Shown: piece after piece, positions 1 through 12,100 of the stretch
How the letters are laid out: the number at the start of each line of letters is the position of its first letter
Position numbering within the stretch: position 1 is the first letter of the stretch
Assembly: GCA_018873225.1 (NCBI GenBank)
Contig: JAEILZ010000009.1
Location: 859,501 to 923,500, forward strand
Reading direction: 5' to 3'
From: [Phialemoniopsis] sp. UDSM-2020
Taxonomy: Eukaryota > Ascomycota > Sordariomycetes > Thyridiales > Thyridiaceae
DNA: 64,000 bases
Program-made: the position numbers and the translations under genes
Notes under the pieces: generated by a model
What the model was told of the DNA's origin: nothing
Databases searched by the model: none
The model's input: only the letters and a program-made list of their open reading frames with translations

Positions 1-1343
1 AGTCCTCATCGGTCAAGCTCTCTTTCCGTGTCTTGATGGTTGAATTTTCGTCCTGCAACGTCTTGTTTTCTGATCGCAGAAGTTCTACTTGCTCCTTTTG
101 CTTAGCGATGACAGCGATCGCTTCTTGGTACTGGAGCTGCAAAGCTTCATTTTGGGCAGACGAGTCCACAGAGCCACTGCCGTTCTCGCCCGCTCCCGGG
201 GCAGGTCGCGAGGTGGCATTCGCCAGGGCCTGTTGCTCTAGCTTTTGCACCTGAGCACTCTTAGCGCGGTCGAGTTTCTTCTCAGCCTTGATATACCGCA
301 GCGTCGCTGTATCCAGCTGTTCTGATAGGCTTTCTTTCTCCGAATTCAAGCGCTCAACCTGGATGTGGTACTCCTTTACACTTGCTAAAACGGTGTTGAT
401 CTGATTTTGAAGGTCGGAAGCCTCCTGCTTTGCAGGCCCTCCGCTAGCAGCAAGGCGACCAAGAAGTATTTCGACAGCCGACTTGATTGACTTGGCCTTG
501 TCGCCTAGATGCCTCTGAAAGTCCTTAAGATCCTGGAAATTGAGACCGGTAGGGAAGGGGTAGTCTTCGGCAAGACGTCAGCAATAGTCTCGACGTAGGC
601 GGTGTAGGGATAGCATACCTCCAGCATCAGCGGTCGTTGAAACAGACCCGTCGATTATCAACTCCAATTCTTGTAAAAACTGTGCGCATGTCAGAAAACG
701 CGAGTTCGGGAGCAAAGTTGGCATGTCGAGGAAATCTTACCTGGAGCCACCAGGCATCGATTATCCTAAGGTGATCATCGTGATATGTTGAACGCTTCTC
801 AACCTCTTCTAGACGTGCTTCAAGAGTAACCTTGTCCCGCTTGTACTCCAGCATCTGCCGATAGATGGCGTCCTTCTGATAGTCCTGCACACGTCCTCAG
901 TCAGCAATTATTCCCTTCGCGATCGGAGAGCAACGAGGAAGCCAGTACGGGGTAGAGGTTTGTATGGTGATCACGGAGTCATTCTCAAACAGGCTGAGGA
1001 GTAGCGAGCAGTCCTGAGAGCCGAGCAGGCTGTTTCCAGCAGCTGGCGCATTAGCACTGAACACCAGCTGTGCTTGCCTCTCCGAGGGACACGGGAGCAA
1101 CAGGCTGCAGGCGACAGGAGAATTTTGCCGAGGTTGATGGATGGAGGTGACGTGTAGATGATGGGGGAAGGAAAGGGGCGGTGGGGGGGATTCAATGAGT
1201 TGGACACCTACCTCTATCCAAGCCTCGTCCTTTGTGTCGCCGCCGTCATCTCTTGATTTACCACCGCCATTTATTTGGTGTCGCTTGCTTGGAGGGGCCA
1301 AATCATCAGTATTGGTGAGTGCTGGTCTCTTCCTGTCCTCCAT
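1..1343 (-). CDS. BRE1: BRE1-type E3 ubiquitin ligase, N-terminal part (cut at window start)
   Basis: Family role: Bre1 (RNF20/40) is the RING E3 that monoubiquitinates histone H2B with Rad6 in the nucleus, during transcription elongation. Seen: exons 1343-1212, 884-741, 679-619 and 564 to beyond base 1. The start MEDRKRPA is followed by an APPSKR-type basic stretch, then by the family hallmarks [10 protein letters not shown] and [16 protein letters not shown] long coiled coil follows, including [19 protein letters not shown]. About 300 residues are visible; the rest of the coiled coil and the C-terminal RING lie outside the window. All three introns have GT-AG borders; intron 1 is 327 nt, unusually long here, and intron 3 is 54 nt. 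The gene is divergent from BDP1. The identification rests on the conserved N-terminal motifs and is firm; the exact borders of exon 3 are inferred from phase and motif continuity. Confidence 0.92.
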
Positions 1344-1987
1344 CTTCGCGAAGGTGGACGGACGAGGCGCGGCGGATGTTTGTTGTGGCAATAGGCATGA
1401 GAAAAGTGCAGGTCGAAAGAGGCCAGAATGGGGGCAAGAAGGCGCCTGGATCCTAAGCAAAAAGTATGTAGACGGTGGGAAAATGCCTTCTAGCCAGGCG
1501 GCAGGGCCTTTGGAGGAGTCGGGAGGAGCATAAAAGAGCGTAAGACGTGGGAAAGGTAGATGATGATGGGAACAATGTCGAGCCAGGAGCTGAATTTTCG
1601 AACGTCGAATTCAAGGTCGACAGAACCAGGCTAGCCCGAAACAAGCCTAGGCCTGGATGACTAGGCCCCAAGCAGGCGGTCGCTCAGTGGGCTTATCGCT
1701 GCCAAAAGAAATGTGGATCTTATCCAGCGTCGCGTCCTTCTCTTCTTGGTCACTTTTCCCTCGGATTGGATTCAGATTCGAATTTGCCTTGACTTGCAAA
1801 CGACAAATCGCAATCACTACTCGAGACGTGAGTCAACCTTTCGAAGGCCTTCACTTCGCATTTAAAGACCCTCTTCGTCGATTTCTTGGGAACGATCAAT
1901 CTCCGCGGGAAATGTAACGAGGTCGCCCATTTGACGGCGGTCACTTTCTAGTCACCCCGCCGCTCGAGTCACCCTCCGATCGCCAAC
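1344..1987. promoter_or_regulatory. Divergent intergenic region between BRE1 and BDP1
   Basis: This 644-bp stretch separates two start codons on opposite strands and must hold both promoters and 5' UTRs. No convincing coding sequence is seen; short open frames across 1453-1944 lack any recognisable motif. No clear TATA box was picked out. Confidence 0.6.
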
Positions 1988-4084
1988 ATGAGTTCCATGC
2001 TCAAGAAGAAAGGCGGCTTGGCCTTCAAGCCGAAAGCCCCTATCGCGAAAAAAGCCGCCGCCGCCGCCAGTTCATTGACCGCATCACAAGCCTCTGAGCA
2101 AACCGTCACGACCAGGCGTCAATCGGCAACACCGATTCCGGCCGCTGCCTCTGAAGAACACCCAGCTCCTCCATCAACCGCCGCCGATGCGATCGCGACT
2201 GATGCGACATCTATCCGCGACCATGCCGCATCTAACGCAGCTGCCGTATTGAACAATGCGCAAATATCGGCCCCTTCGACAGCGATTCAGCCCCCTTCCA
2301 TACCGGCGCCGAAGGCTTCGGAGCAGCCTGCTACCCGTACAACCCAAGACCCAAAGAATACACCGGCAAACACCTCTACCAAAGCCTCCAAAGTCGCCGC
2401 AGTTCCCTCCACTACGGACGAGCAGGCCGAGATTTCTAGCAGGACAAGACGAGCGTCAACCACGAAGCGGGCGCGCGCTGCACCGGAATCGACACCCGTG
2501 CCGACGCCAGAGCCTGCAGCTGAGGCCAATGCTGAGGCTTCAGCCACGACTGCTGCTTCTACCGGCGCAACAACTGCTGGACCTTCACAAGCAAATGAAG
2601 TTGCGGAGCCTGAAGCCACGGCGCAACCCGCATCCAAGCGAAAAGCTGCAGCAACCAGGCAAAAGAAGGGCAAGGCGAAGGAGGTCACGGGTGGAGATGT
2701 CCCAGCTGAAGTTGCTGCAGAAGATGCGCCTGCCGAAGAGCAGGCTCCAGCAGCCCCGAAAGTGACGAGAAAGCGAACCCGAAAAGCCCCAGCCGAGAAC
2801 GCCGCTGCAGAAGACGGCGAGGCCGCCCCGCCGAAGAAGCGGACAAAGCGCGCCACCAAGAAACGTGCAGATGCGGTAGAGGGCGAGTCGCAAGAAGCCG
2901 ACGCCGCTCCCAAGAAAAGGAAACCCCGAGCCAGAAAGCAGAGCACAGGAGGAAGCGCGCAGTCAGAGGCCGGCGAGGACGGGACCCCCGCAGCCGACGC
3001 CGCTCCCAAGAAGAAGCGCAAGGAGCGCTCTGTCACGCCAGAAGATGCAGAGCAGCAGGAGGTCGACCACAGCGTGCTCAAAATGGGCGATCTGACCAAG
3101 GACCTGCGCATCGGCAAGAAGTTCAGCCGGCATGATGAGCTTATCGAGCGCATCCGCTTACAGCGGCAAAAATACCGGCTGGACAAGATTGGCAAGAGCG
3201 CTGGGCAAGCAAACGGAGAGGCATCCAGCCAAGCCAACGGTGACAGCCCGGCACCAGAGAGCCTCAATGGCACTCCCGCAGCTTCAGTACTCCCGAAGGC
3301 CTCGCCCGCAATGCAGGCTATCGGCCCGCAATTCGAGATTATAGACGGCAACATCGTCGTCAACCAGGCCTCTCTCGTGCACGACCGACACGCGCACGCC
3401 GCCGCCGAGGCCGGCATCCTCGAGGAGGTCGAGGAGAATGACTTTACGCGCCTGACGACGTCCAACACGTACCTCAAGCCGGGCAAGCTGCGCGGGCCCA
3501 ACTCGTGGACCGAGCCGGAGACGGAGCAGTTCTACCACGCGCTCGGCATGTTCGGCACCGACTTCCAGATGATCAGCAACCTGTTCCCGGGCAAGTCGCG
3601 CCGGCACGTCAAGCTCAAGTTCAACCGCGAGGAGCGGCACAACCCGCGCCGCGTCAACGACACGCTCGTCGGCAAGAAGACGATCCCCATGGACATGGAC
3701 GAGTACGCGACGCGCACGGGCCGCGTCTTCGAGACGGCCGCCGCCATCGAGGCCGAGCACCAGCAGCGCGAGGAGGAGCACGAGGCGGCGCAGAAGAGGG
3801 CCGAGCAGGAGGCCGCCGACGCGCTGCAGAAGAAGCGCGAGGCGCTCTTCGGCCCGCGCGCGGCGGGCGCCAGTGCTACGCCTGGTCCGGCTGGAGCCGA
3901 TGCCGGAAGGGCGGATGAGGAGACTAGCCAGAAGGCCGTCACAGTTACCGTGCGGGAGGATGGCGTAGAGGAGGTTGATGAGACTCACCTGGCTGCCAAG
4001 GCTGGCAAGGGCCGGGGTAAGGGCCGCGCTCGTGGCAAGAAGGGCAAGGCGGCTATGGCTTCGGCCGGAGGTTTCGGCTCCTGA
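1988..4084 (+). CDS. BDP1: TFIIIB subunit B'' (Bdp1), SANT/Myb domain protein
   Basis: Family role: Bdp1 joins TBP and Brf1 in TFIIIB and opens promoters for RNA polymerase III at tRNA and 5S genes. Seen: one uninterrupted exon of 698 codons. Residues 1 to about 340 are low complexity, rich in Ala, Pro and Lys, with several basic PKKR/RKRTRK-like runs suggesting nuclear targeting. A conserved segment begins near DHSVLKMGDLTKDLRIGKK (about residue 358). The extended SANT domain lies at about 500-560, with GPNSWTEPETEQFYHALGMF and SNLFPGKSRRHVKLKFNREE, the diagnostic Bdp1 core. The tail is charged and ends in a GKGRGKGRARGKKGK-like basic stretch. The ATG at 1988 opens the frame and is followed by MLKKKGGLAFKPK, usual for this family. 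It is divergent from BRE1 and convergent with RAD23. Confidence 0.93.
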   Translation: MSSMLKKKGGLAFKPKAPIAKKAAAAASSLTASQASEQTVTTRRQSATPIPAAASEEHPAPPSTAADAIATDATSIRDHAASNAAAVLNNAQISAPSTAIQPPSIPAPKASEQPATRTTQDPKNTPANTSTKASKVAAVPSTTDEQAEISSRTRRASTTKRARAAPESTPVPTPEPAAEANAEASATTAASTGATTAGPSQANEVAEPEATAQPASKRKAAATRQKKGKAKEVTGGDVPAEVAAEDAPAEEQAPAAPKVTRKRTRKAPAENAAAEDGEAAPPKKRTKRATKKRADAVEGESQEADAAPKKRKPRARKQSTGGSAQSEAGEDGTPAADAAPKKKRKERSVTPEDAEQQEVDHSVLKMGDLTKDLRIGKKFSRHDELIERIRLQRQKYRLDKIGKSAGQANGEASSQANGDSPAPESLNGTPAASVLPKASPAMQAIGPQFEIIDGNIVVNQASLVHDRHAHAAAEAGILEEVEENDFTRLTTSNTYLKPGKLRGPNSWTEPETEQFYHALGMFGTDFQMISNLFPGKSRRHVKLKFNREERHNPRRVNDTLVGKKTIPMDMDEYATRTGRVFETAAAIEAEHQQREEEHEAAQKRAEQEAADALQKKREALFGPRAAGASATPGPAGADAGRADEETSQKAVTVTVREDGVEEVDETHLAAKAGKGRGKGRARGKKGKAAMASAGGFGS

Positions 4085-4789
4085 GGGAGTGACATTCAGT
4101 CTATGGTTGGGGCGTTTTAGGTTTTTGGTCGGTTGCTTTCATTCACAAAAGGGCGGGCAAGGGTACTTCAATCTTGCTTCACATATGGCTTATCCGGAAT
4201 TGATACCCCAACACAAGTAGAAGCGCTGATGAACATGTCCAGCCAGTCTATTGGACAGGAGGCGCACAAGGGAAATACGGTCTCTAGAGGAGCAAGGAAA
4301 CATGCCTAAAAGGAGTTTGCGATGATATTAGGAGTTCAGAGTCGATGCCATCATATCAAAGAAGCATATTTTAACCATTCAAATTTCATGATACTGGCCC
4401 TGAAGATCAAGTGAATGGAGCTTCTTCACTTGTAACCATCCTGTGATTGTATGCAATCCTTCAATACCAGCTGAGACACAGCCGGTAGGCATCTCACGAG
4501 ATCTCACTCTCCCCCTTGCTGAAAGCACTCAAAACGTATACTAGCATTGGTCATTGGCCGGCAAATTGCCAGAGATCAATCATAAAAATCCGTCCCATAA
4601 GTTTTTCTGCAAAGGCTATCATCCATTCCAGGTGTTGTTTTCCCGTGCACGAACTCTGCTCTTACGCCTCCACTTCCAAGGGCAGGGTGGAATAAAAAAA
4701 CGTCCCATCCCAGGTATCATGCTTCCCCAGTCTCGTCCAGTGGCACCAAGCCGATCTCTCGTTCCAGAGTCCCGCGACCATCTCACCGC
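4085..4789. other. Convergent 3' intergenic region (BDP1 / RAD23)
   Basis: About 0.7 kb between two convergent stop codons, moderately AT-rich around 4320-4450. It should contain the two 3' UTRs. Only short open frames without motifs are present. Confidence 0.6.
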
Positions 4790-6385
4790 TTACTGCGGGG
4801 CATCCTCATCGTCATCGGGCTGGTCAAACAAGAAGTTGGCGGCCAGCTCCTCGTTCTTGTCGCATGCAAAGTAAGCCTGGATGGCCTGCTCCCGGTCGAA
4901 GCCAAGGCGGCATAGCTATACACACAACGTTAGCACTCTACGTTTTGTTACTACGGGTCCATATCAGTGATAAAACCTACACGCTCGATAGCATCGCGCT
5001 CCTCCTCCGTGACAGAAATGGCCTGAGCACCAGGGGGCAGGGGCGCGTCATCGTCAGCGTCCTCACTAAGGAGCCTGAGGAACTGGTCGGGGTTTGCGGC
5101 GATCAGCTGGGCAAGTTGGGGGTTACCAGCTCCCAGTTGCTGCAGGATAGGCTCAAGCATTTGGGGCTGTTGCTGAACGACTTGGCGGAGCTGCTGGAAC
5201 TGAGCATTGTTGCGGAGGAAATCGAGGTTACCAAGTCCCTGAGCAGCTGCGCCAGCGGCAGCACCGGCACCAGCGGCAGCAGCACCACCACCACCGCGAG
5301 CACCACCGCCCCGACCCTGCTGAGCTGCCAGATCAAACAGGTTGATTCCTCCGTCGTCATCACCGCCAGCAGCGGGGGCACCAGAGGCGGCACCGGCGCC
5401 AGCCGCGGCACCCTGCTGTGCTGGAGCCTGACGAGCCGGTTGCTCGGGCTGTTGGAGGTTATCCGGAATACCCTAAAATATCAACGTCAGCTCCGATCAA
5501 CTCGATCATGCCAAGACTGATCTCCGTCAACTCACGTTCAGAAGGTACTCGACGGCTCGGTCGGGGTTGAAGAAGGCGGCGCGCATGGCGGCCTCGATCT
5601 GCGATCGCTCGAAGCCCATGGCCTCCATGTTCTCAATGGCAGCAGCGCGCTGCTCGCCCAGGGCCAGGGAGTTCGGGTCATTGTAGTCGCCGGCGGCCTC
5701 GCCGCTTCTCGCCGGGGTGGGGGTTGCCGGAGCAGCGGCAGGCGCAGTGTTAGACTGGGCGGGAGCCGGAGGCGCGGCGGGGGTTGCGGAGGTAGCAGGA
5801 GCAGGAGTTGAAGGAACCGCGGAGGAGGAAGTAGCAGGAGCAGCCTTAGGCTCCTTGGGCTGGGATTCGGGAAAGAGATTGGTCAGTCCAGTAAGCTAGG
5901 TGAAGGATAATCTAGTAAAGCTCACCTTGTTCACAACACAGACAACGAAGCCCTTCTCCTCAATCTTGTATGACTCGACAGTGTCCTCATCCTTGAGAAT
6001 CTTGCCTATCGAATGGTCAGTAAGTCAGGTTCACCGGGCGTTAATTTGCAGCTGTGTACCAGAGTAAATGAGCTTCTGGTGCTTGGGATCCCAGCCTCGC
6101 TCGTCGGAGATCTTGTGCTTGACAGCAGAAATCTGTAAGGTAATGGTCAGAGAATCGCTCGGGCTTTGGAGAGGCGAAGAAGTGGTGGGCGAAGGCTTCT
6201 AGTGGGAAGGGCATGCATACCGTCTCCGAAGGCTCGCACTCGATGACGAACTTTTGCTGCTTGAGGTCCTAGAGATAGGGAAACAAGGTATTAGAAGTAA
6301 TTCATGGAAGGGCGATTCGGTGTACTGAAGTCTTGCGCCGTTCATCTGCTGCAAGCTTTGACGTACCTTGAAAGTTACCTTCATG
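4790..6385 (-). CDS. RAD23: UV excision repair / proteasome shuttle protein Rad23
   Basis: Family role: Rad23 binds Rad4/XPC in nucleotide excision repair and carries ubiquitinated proteins to the proteasome. Seen: seven exons, 6385-6368, 6268-6221, 6132-6060, 6005-5926, 5859-5536, 5472-4981 and 4915-4790, giving 386 residues. The N-terminal ubiquitin-like domain (about 1-73) begins MKVTFK and includes [14 protein letters not shown]. An Ala/Pro linker follows. UBA1 (about 140-182) contains [20 protein letters not shown] Gly/Ala-rich linker leads to the XPC-binding domain with [20 protein letters not shown], then UBA2 at the C-terminus with [20 protein letters not shown]. All four domains are intact and length matches the family. 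The first coding exon is only 18 nt. The gene is convergent with BDP1. Confidence 0.96.
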
Positions 6386-7667
6386 GTGGGCAAATGGTGT
6401 TGCAGCTGCTGGGCTGCTGCGCTCGTCGGTTGATCAGGTAAGAAGGTAGGATTTTGACGTGGGGGAGGGTCGGAGAGATTTAGGGGGGGTGATTTCGTTT
6501 GGCGAAAGTCGGGGAGGAGAGGTGTAGGGTTTGTCAAGTCCCAGAGAGTAGAAAGTGAGGAGGACCAGGTGGTTGTGATGAGAGAGTGAGTGCGGCGGTG
6601 GTAGGTAGATCAGAGGTTAGGAGGGGAGCGCACTCCGACCAAGCAACCTCAGAGGCAAACGAGCCAATTGCAGGCAAGTGTTAACGCCTAGCGGGCCTCG
6701 TGAAAAGCCTCCAGGGCTGTCAATGACCTAAGAATGCCCCGCCCAACGCTCAATTACCGCCTGAGACTTCACTCACTTGAGTGCACCGTGCACCGAGATC
6801 GCCCCCCAGTGGTGAAAGAGCTTTCAGATGACGTGGATTTGCTGCCTTCTGATAGGCAGGCAACCAGTCGAGATTCGCCTGAGCGAGAAGGTGCATCCCA
6901 CTTATGAGTTGCCATTGCCTCCAGTCCAGAGGAGCCTTATCACGGAGGATGCTCAAAAATCCACCCCTTTTGCTCTTCCGTGAGATGATGTGAAATTTCC
7001 ATGCTACTGCCAATCAAGCTTAGGCAGGTCGGTCTTCTTGGGATTATACTTGATACTATGCACCTCTCCTAGTGCACTTGTTCCAAGGGCCATGTTTTCC
7101 ATTCAAGGGAGGGGGCACTGGAATGCAACATGACAAGGAGCTACACGGTGGTCTTCACAACGCGTACTTATATATCTTTTCAATCAATCTCTCTCCTAAA
7201 GCCGTCATCTCTCTCTTCTATCCCATCTCTTCTTCCCAGACCCTCCCAGACCAGGCCCAGCTGACATTCCTTGAGTGGTGAAGTTACCCTGAAGCGGAAC
7301 CCAGAATCAGCATATACAACGCACCGTGGTGTTCATATCACCCTTTGTCCAATTCCAGCGTAACAGGTATAGGTCAATATTTCATATTGTCTTGTTTCCT
7401 TGTCTGCCATTTGGCATCCATGTGATCATACATGGTTTTTTGGCAAGGAGAACACAAAAAACTCCAAGCTGTGCAAATACAGCAACGCCTCGCCTTAAAT
7501 GCCAATTCATCCCAGTGGTATCAATTCCCAGCCTTTCCTCCTTCCCATTTCTTCATGTCGATCCTCCAATCCACCCGAAAACAAAAGAAAATCCAAACCA
7601 CAAGTTGCCCTCGTGGCTGTGGTCTGCCCGTTCATAAAGCTTTGAAAGGCATAAATCATCATGTTTG
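6386..7667. other. Intergenic region upstream of RAD23
   Basis: About 1.3 kb between the RAD23 start and the stop of the next minus-strand gene. It should hold the RAD23 promoter and the 3' UTR of the membrane-protein gene. A pyrimidine-rich stretch lies at about 7190-7250. No supported gene. Confidence 0.55.
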
Positions 7668-9119
7668 TCATAACCGATCCGCCTCTGTTTCGCCCTCTAT
7701 CCTCAATTTCCGGCTGTGATATCCGGTCAGGCTCGTGCGAGAGCCCGCGCTCAGAATCCAGTCAGGTATCGGAGGTGTCATCTTCCTCTCAGATTCCTGT
7801 TTCTGCTCCTCTTCCTCCTCCTCGGCCTCCTCTCTGAGTTCTGGGGTTGGCGTCTCGCGATCCGCCGCTCTCCGCCCAAAATCATCCAAGCTCCCTTTCC
7901 TGCTGAGAGGACTGGATACCGCTGGGAGACTACCGCTCCGCATCCGGTTCAGATTACGCATGCTGTGCCGATGGGTAATGACCTGGCCCGCGTTTGGTGC
8001 CGCCGTGACCACCGTGCCAGCTGTGGCATTGGGTGGCGGTGTGGGCGAGTCCGACCGGAACAGGGGATGTATATGTGATTCACTCGCGCTTGTCAACTCT
8101 GCTCCCTCCGACCTTGGGCTTGACATCGTCGGGCTGTAGCTCCTGCTTCGCCTTCGCGTTCTGGGTGGCTCTAGATCAAGCGGCGTTCCGGGGCTTGGGC
8201 TTCTGCTCGTCGTTGGGCTCGCGGGTATGGTCTCCAAGAATCGCCCAGGAGTTGGGGACGATGTGTCCAGGACAGTTTGTCGGTTTTGCGGGTCCACAGC
8301 AGACGTGTCCCACGAGTCAAATCCATCATCAGTGCTCGATCTATCCCGGTATACATTCGATTCGAATGAGGTTGGCCGTCGACTTGATCGCAAGCTTCGC
8401 GATGATCGTTGGCTCGCAGGCAGGAGTCGAGTCTTGGAAGAGATGGGCCGCACGACGTTTGACAACGACGAACGAAGGGAGCTCATTGTCTCGGTAGCGG
8501 ATCTGCCGCCGCTCGACCCAGGTGGCGTGCGCGACTCCTGTGACATGCTCTCGCGCGTCAGGTGGCCCAGAGGGCTCGTTTGGGAGTACCGGATAGATTT
8601 CACATGGGGCGGCGGCGACCTCTGCCCGACCTTGTCCCCACGGAACGGCTGTGCAGCGTCATCATGGATCCGTCCCAGAACGAAATAGACGACGAGAAAG
8701 ACGAGCTGTGCTGCGAGAGCCAGGCCGAGTGCAACCGATGACCCGACCAGATACGGGGTAGCTCTTGATCCGAAGATGGTGTCGGGCAAGATTTCCGTGG
8801 GTGACTTGCTTAGGCAGACCAGCGTTACCACGCAGACCACTGCCGCGATTGTGCAAAGGGCCAGGCCTAGGCCAAACCACAAGCCAATTGATCGAACTGA
8901 GTTACTGCTCTTCACCGACCTCAGGCATGACACTGACATCCACCCGAGGGTCACCAATACCGATCCTTCCAAGACCGACGATACAATCGCCGTGATTTTC
9001 ACCGCTGCTGTTGGATCCCTTACGACTTGCGCAAGGACGATATGGAGAGCCAGCACCGCAGTCGTCGCTAGCACGGCCAGCAGGCCCAGGGTGCATGGAA
9101 GAAAACGAGGCAACGACAT
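7668..9119 (-). CDS. Four-transmembrane protein with long Ser/Pro-rich cytosolic tail, function unknown
   Basis: I do not recognise a named family. Seen: a single exon of 483 codons starting MSLPRFLPCTLG; the frame stays open further upstream but the upstream part is not hydrophobic or conserved-looking, so the ATG at 9119 is preferred. Four hydrophobic segments lie at about residues 6-30, 39-62, 77-103 and 120-146, giving a tetraspan (Sur7/MARVEL-like) topology, although no diagnostic motif of those families is visible. The remaining 330 residues are rich in Ser, Arg and Pro, with many SP/TP and RxxS sites suggesting phosphorylation. An acidic Glu run precedes a C-terminal motif IPDWILSAGSRTSLTGYHSR that looks conserved rather than random. 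An integral membrane protein with a regulated tail is inferred. Confidence 0.72.
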   Translation of the reverse strand: MSLPRFLPCTLGLLAVLATTAVLALHIVLAQVVRDPTAAVKITAIVSSVLEGSVLVTLGWMSVSCLRSVKSSNSVRSIGLWFGLGLALCTIAAVVCVVTLVCLSKSPTEILPDTIFGSRATPYLVGSSVALGLALAAQLVFLVVYFVLGRIHDDAAQPFRGDKVGQRSPPPHVKSIRYSQTSPLGHLTRESMSQESRTPPGSSGGRSATETMSSLRSSLSNVVRPISSKTRLLPASQRSSRSLRSSRRPTSFESNVYRDRSSTDDGFDSWDTSAVDPQNRQTVLDTSSPTPGRFLETIPASPTTSRSPSPGTPLDLEPPRTRRRSRSYSPTMSSPRSEGAELTSASESHIHPLFRSDSPTPPPNATAGTVVTAAPNAGQVITHRHSMRNLNRMRSGSLPAVSSPLSRKGSLDDFGRRAADRETPTPELREEAEEEEEEQKQESERKMTPPIPDWILSAGSRTSLTGYHSRKLRIEGETEADRL

Positions 9120-12100
9120 CGTTGCGACAGGTGTCGATCCTAGGGACTTCGTACAAGAGATATAGGTCGCGGTCTCGGGGCGGCTGACCGAAGACCAGGC
9201 GAGTCTAAGCGCCGCAGAGCGAGCCGCTCGGTCTAGGCTCGACTGAAGTCGTCCCCGCCAAGTGAAGCAAGGACAACGAGCTGTTCGAACTCGGAAACAG
9301 GGGAACAGCAACTTTGAGCAATATCCTCAAGCCAAGGTCTAAAACGGCGCCAGGATATGCTGGATTGTCTTGGGAATTCCTAACCATCCGACCGGGAGCG
9401 ATTCGGGTCAACGAAGACGGATTCAAGGAATGATAGGAATGTCCGTGTCGGGTTCAAGCTGGTTAATATGAAATGCGGTTCACCAGCCGTCTTTCAATTC
9501 TTGTGGTAAGATTCCGGGTCAGAGCAGGGCAGTCCACTGAACTTGACCAAGCAGGGTGTAAGTGGGACCAGAATGGCAATCCCGGTTGCGGATCGTCCAC
9601 CAAAAGAATGTTGGCAGAGGATGAGATGGATCAATCGATATTCGAGATATCGGCCTCAATAACAGGCCGCGCTGTCGTTCTCTGCCTGGTATGACAACGC
9701 CGCGATAAGCCCGTCCGGATAGCAAAGGAATGGAAGAAGTCGTGGGTGAACGGGAGCCTTCTTGTCGACTGTTGCTGATGGCGGGGCCATAGGCTAAATG
9801 TAGAAGCTGGAGACGCGTCGCGTGAATTGCGCCCAGGCTCTCTTTTTGATGCGAAAAGTGGACAGGGGTGCCCTGCACAAGCTGCAAGCACGGTTTGCCG
9901 GGTTCAGGTACGGAGCTTGTACGTACTCTGCGCCCACTTCGAAACTATCGGAAAGAAGAGAGTTCACTTTAGACAAGGATATCGGAGTCCAAGGTTGCTT
10001 GTTCCGGCGATTTGGAGACGGTCCGGTTTTTTCTGGCGATTGGCAATGTTTCGGTTTGGTGTGCAATAGTCGCGACCTAGCGAGGAGTTGGACGACGACA
10101 ACGACCGACAATCAGCAAACGAGTATGCGCAACGACGGGTTCTTGCGACGTGGTTGGCTGTCGACTGCATATGTCGCTTGATGAGGTCGGTCAGCAGCTG
10201 CAGTTGGCTAACAAGTTTGCGCAACCGACAGGATGCATACGGAGTAAAGGTAGGGAGCCTTTTTGGAGGATGACATTCACGTTGGTCGCAAGTGGGAGGC
10301 CAGACCTTTTTCACTACATGCAGAAAATCGCTACATCCAGCAATGCCGAAAGAATTTTTCATCCCCATGGAGACTTTGCATGCCCTCTGAAGGGGACCAA
10401 GCCACAGAGTCCGGATGTTTTACCCATGGATCCTTGCCCACAACAAAAAGGCCTGGCGTGGCAGTCCAGCGTTACAGCAACGTGTGTGTAAGGGCAGAAG
10501 AGGGTCTAGAAATTCCGCGCGCACGGCTTCGTTTTGGAGGGTGGTAGTCTCTGCCGTGCCAGGACGGTTTCCCTACCTCAAACGGGCAAAGGCCGTAGCG
10601 GAAACGGAGGCCTGATGATGAAATATTGCTGCGAAGCAAGAATTCGCATGATCTCCTACAGAGTACCGATACTTGGGCAAGTCGACTTGCATTGCTTTTT
10701 CGTCTCGATCCTAGGACCAGGATGCAAGTCGCAAACCCCACTATTCGCGATCGGGGATGATGCTTGCTGGCAAGCTAAGCAAGACTACATCAACTGGGGC
10801 TGTTTTCATGACGAAAGTGTCAATGGCTGCCATGGCAGCACGCGCTCAAAGGTCCGGTGCCGGTGCTGCACTTGAGTCGGCCAGAACCTGCCATGTTGAC
10901 TCAGTCGCTGCAGTAATGGGAGAACCGTCGCCTCCTGGCGTCGACTTGTCATTGCCACTACTCCTGTCTGTCAAGACTGCATCGCAGGAAAGGCAAACCT
11001 TTTTACGTGCCTTAGGCGGTGGCCCGTGGGACCGGGAGACGCAGGTACAGCGCACGGCAATGTACGAAGTACGTACGGACTGCTGTGGTTGTATTTGTGG
11101 CAGCATGTGGCCTAAGCCGGGGCCAACAGGTACCTCCAATGACGAGATGTGCTTTGTATCAACTGGCTGGCTGGCTGGCGGGGAACTCATCCGAACTGGC
11201 CTTGCTGGGATTCGTGGATGATGTACATGTACCAGGGTGTCAAGGAAAACGCCCAGGCCCTCCCCAGCAGCAGATCGCTCGTCAGTACCGGCAGGTGGAG
11301 GAGGGGTCCGAGCAAATCTCTTTTCCCTTCTTTCTTTTTTCTCTGTCTCCTCCAAAACGGAGCGCACGCACTTGGAAGAGAGAAAACACCACCGCACCCA
11401 GATCTTGAAGACCAGAGGTCGCCATCAGACACGCCAACCCCACGAAAGGGCGCTAGGAGAGCGCACCGTCCCTCTGAGACAACGCCGGTCGATTCTGGGT
11501 ACACCATTGGCACAAAACGTGCGTACCCGAGATTTGCCCATTTGGGCGTCTTAGTGGTGATTTGCCAATTGCAACGAGGGGCCGTGTTCTGTCTGCGAAA
11601 CGGAGCACCTCACTAACAAAAAAGTAAGACGGAGGGCCATGCTTACTCCGTACTTTGCGGGAAGCACGACGCGCGAGGCTCGCGTCACCAAAGGAGATTA
11701 CCAGGTTGCAGCCCAGGTTTTCTGTGCCGCCCAAACCTTTTTCTCCCCAGCACGTTTATCTCGCAAGGGTTCAGAGCAGGGCATGTCCTTGGAATAACTC
11801 TACGGCAAGTATATTAAGCTGACCATTCCCCTTCTCTCAGGGATGGGCGCGATGGTGCTGGTGCGACAGGAAAACCGGGGATGGCTACTGGTGAGAAAAA
11901 AAGGTCGGGTTCCTTGTGGCCCTCATCTCCGGTATTGTACGGCCATCTTACAGCGGCCAACCTTGGTCGGTGGCCAGGTAAGGCAGACCGGTGTTTGAGG
12001 ATTGCGCGGGTTTGCCCACTTCCCTCGCTGCGGTCGTCATAATGACCCTCAAAGGATGCGCAAATTGCCCTGAGAGCGCATTGGACATGATTCGTGCTTA

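Noticed and set aside
2287..3501. 404-codon open frame antisense to BDP1
   Set aside because: Ser/Ala-rich shadow frame of a GC-rich low-complexity gene; no motif.
10846..11397. 183-codon minus frame in the gene-free stretch
   Set aside because: Overlapped by comparable frames on the plus strand; composition looks random.
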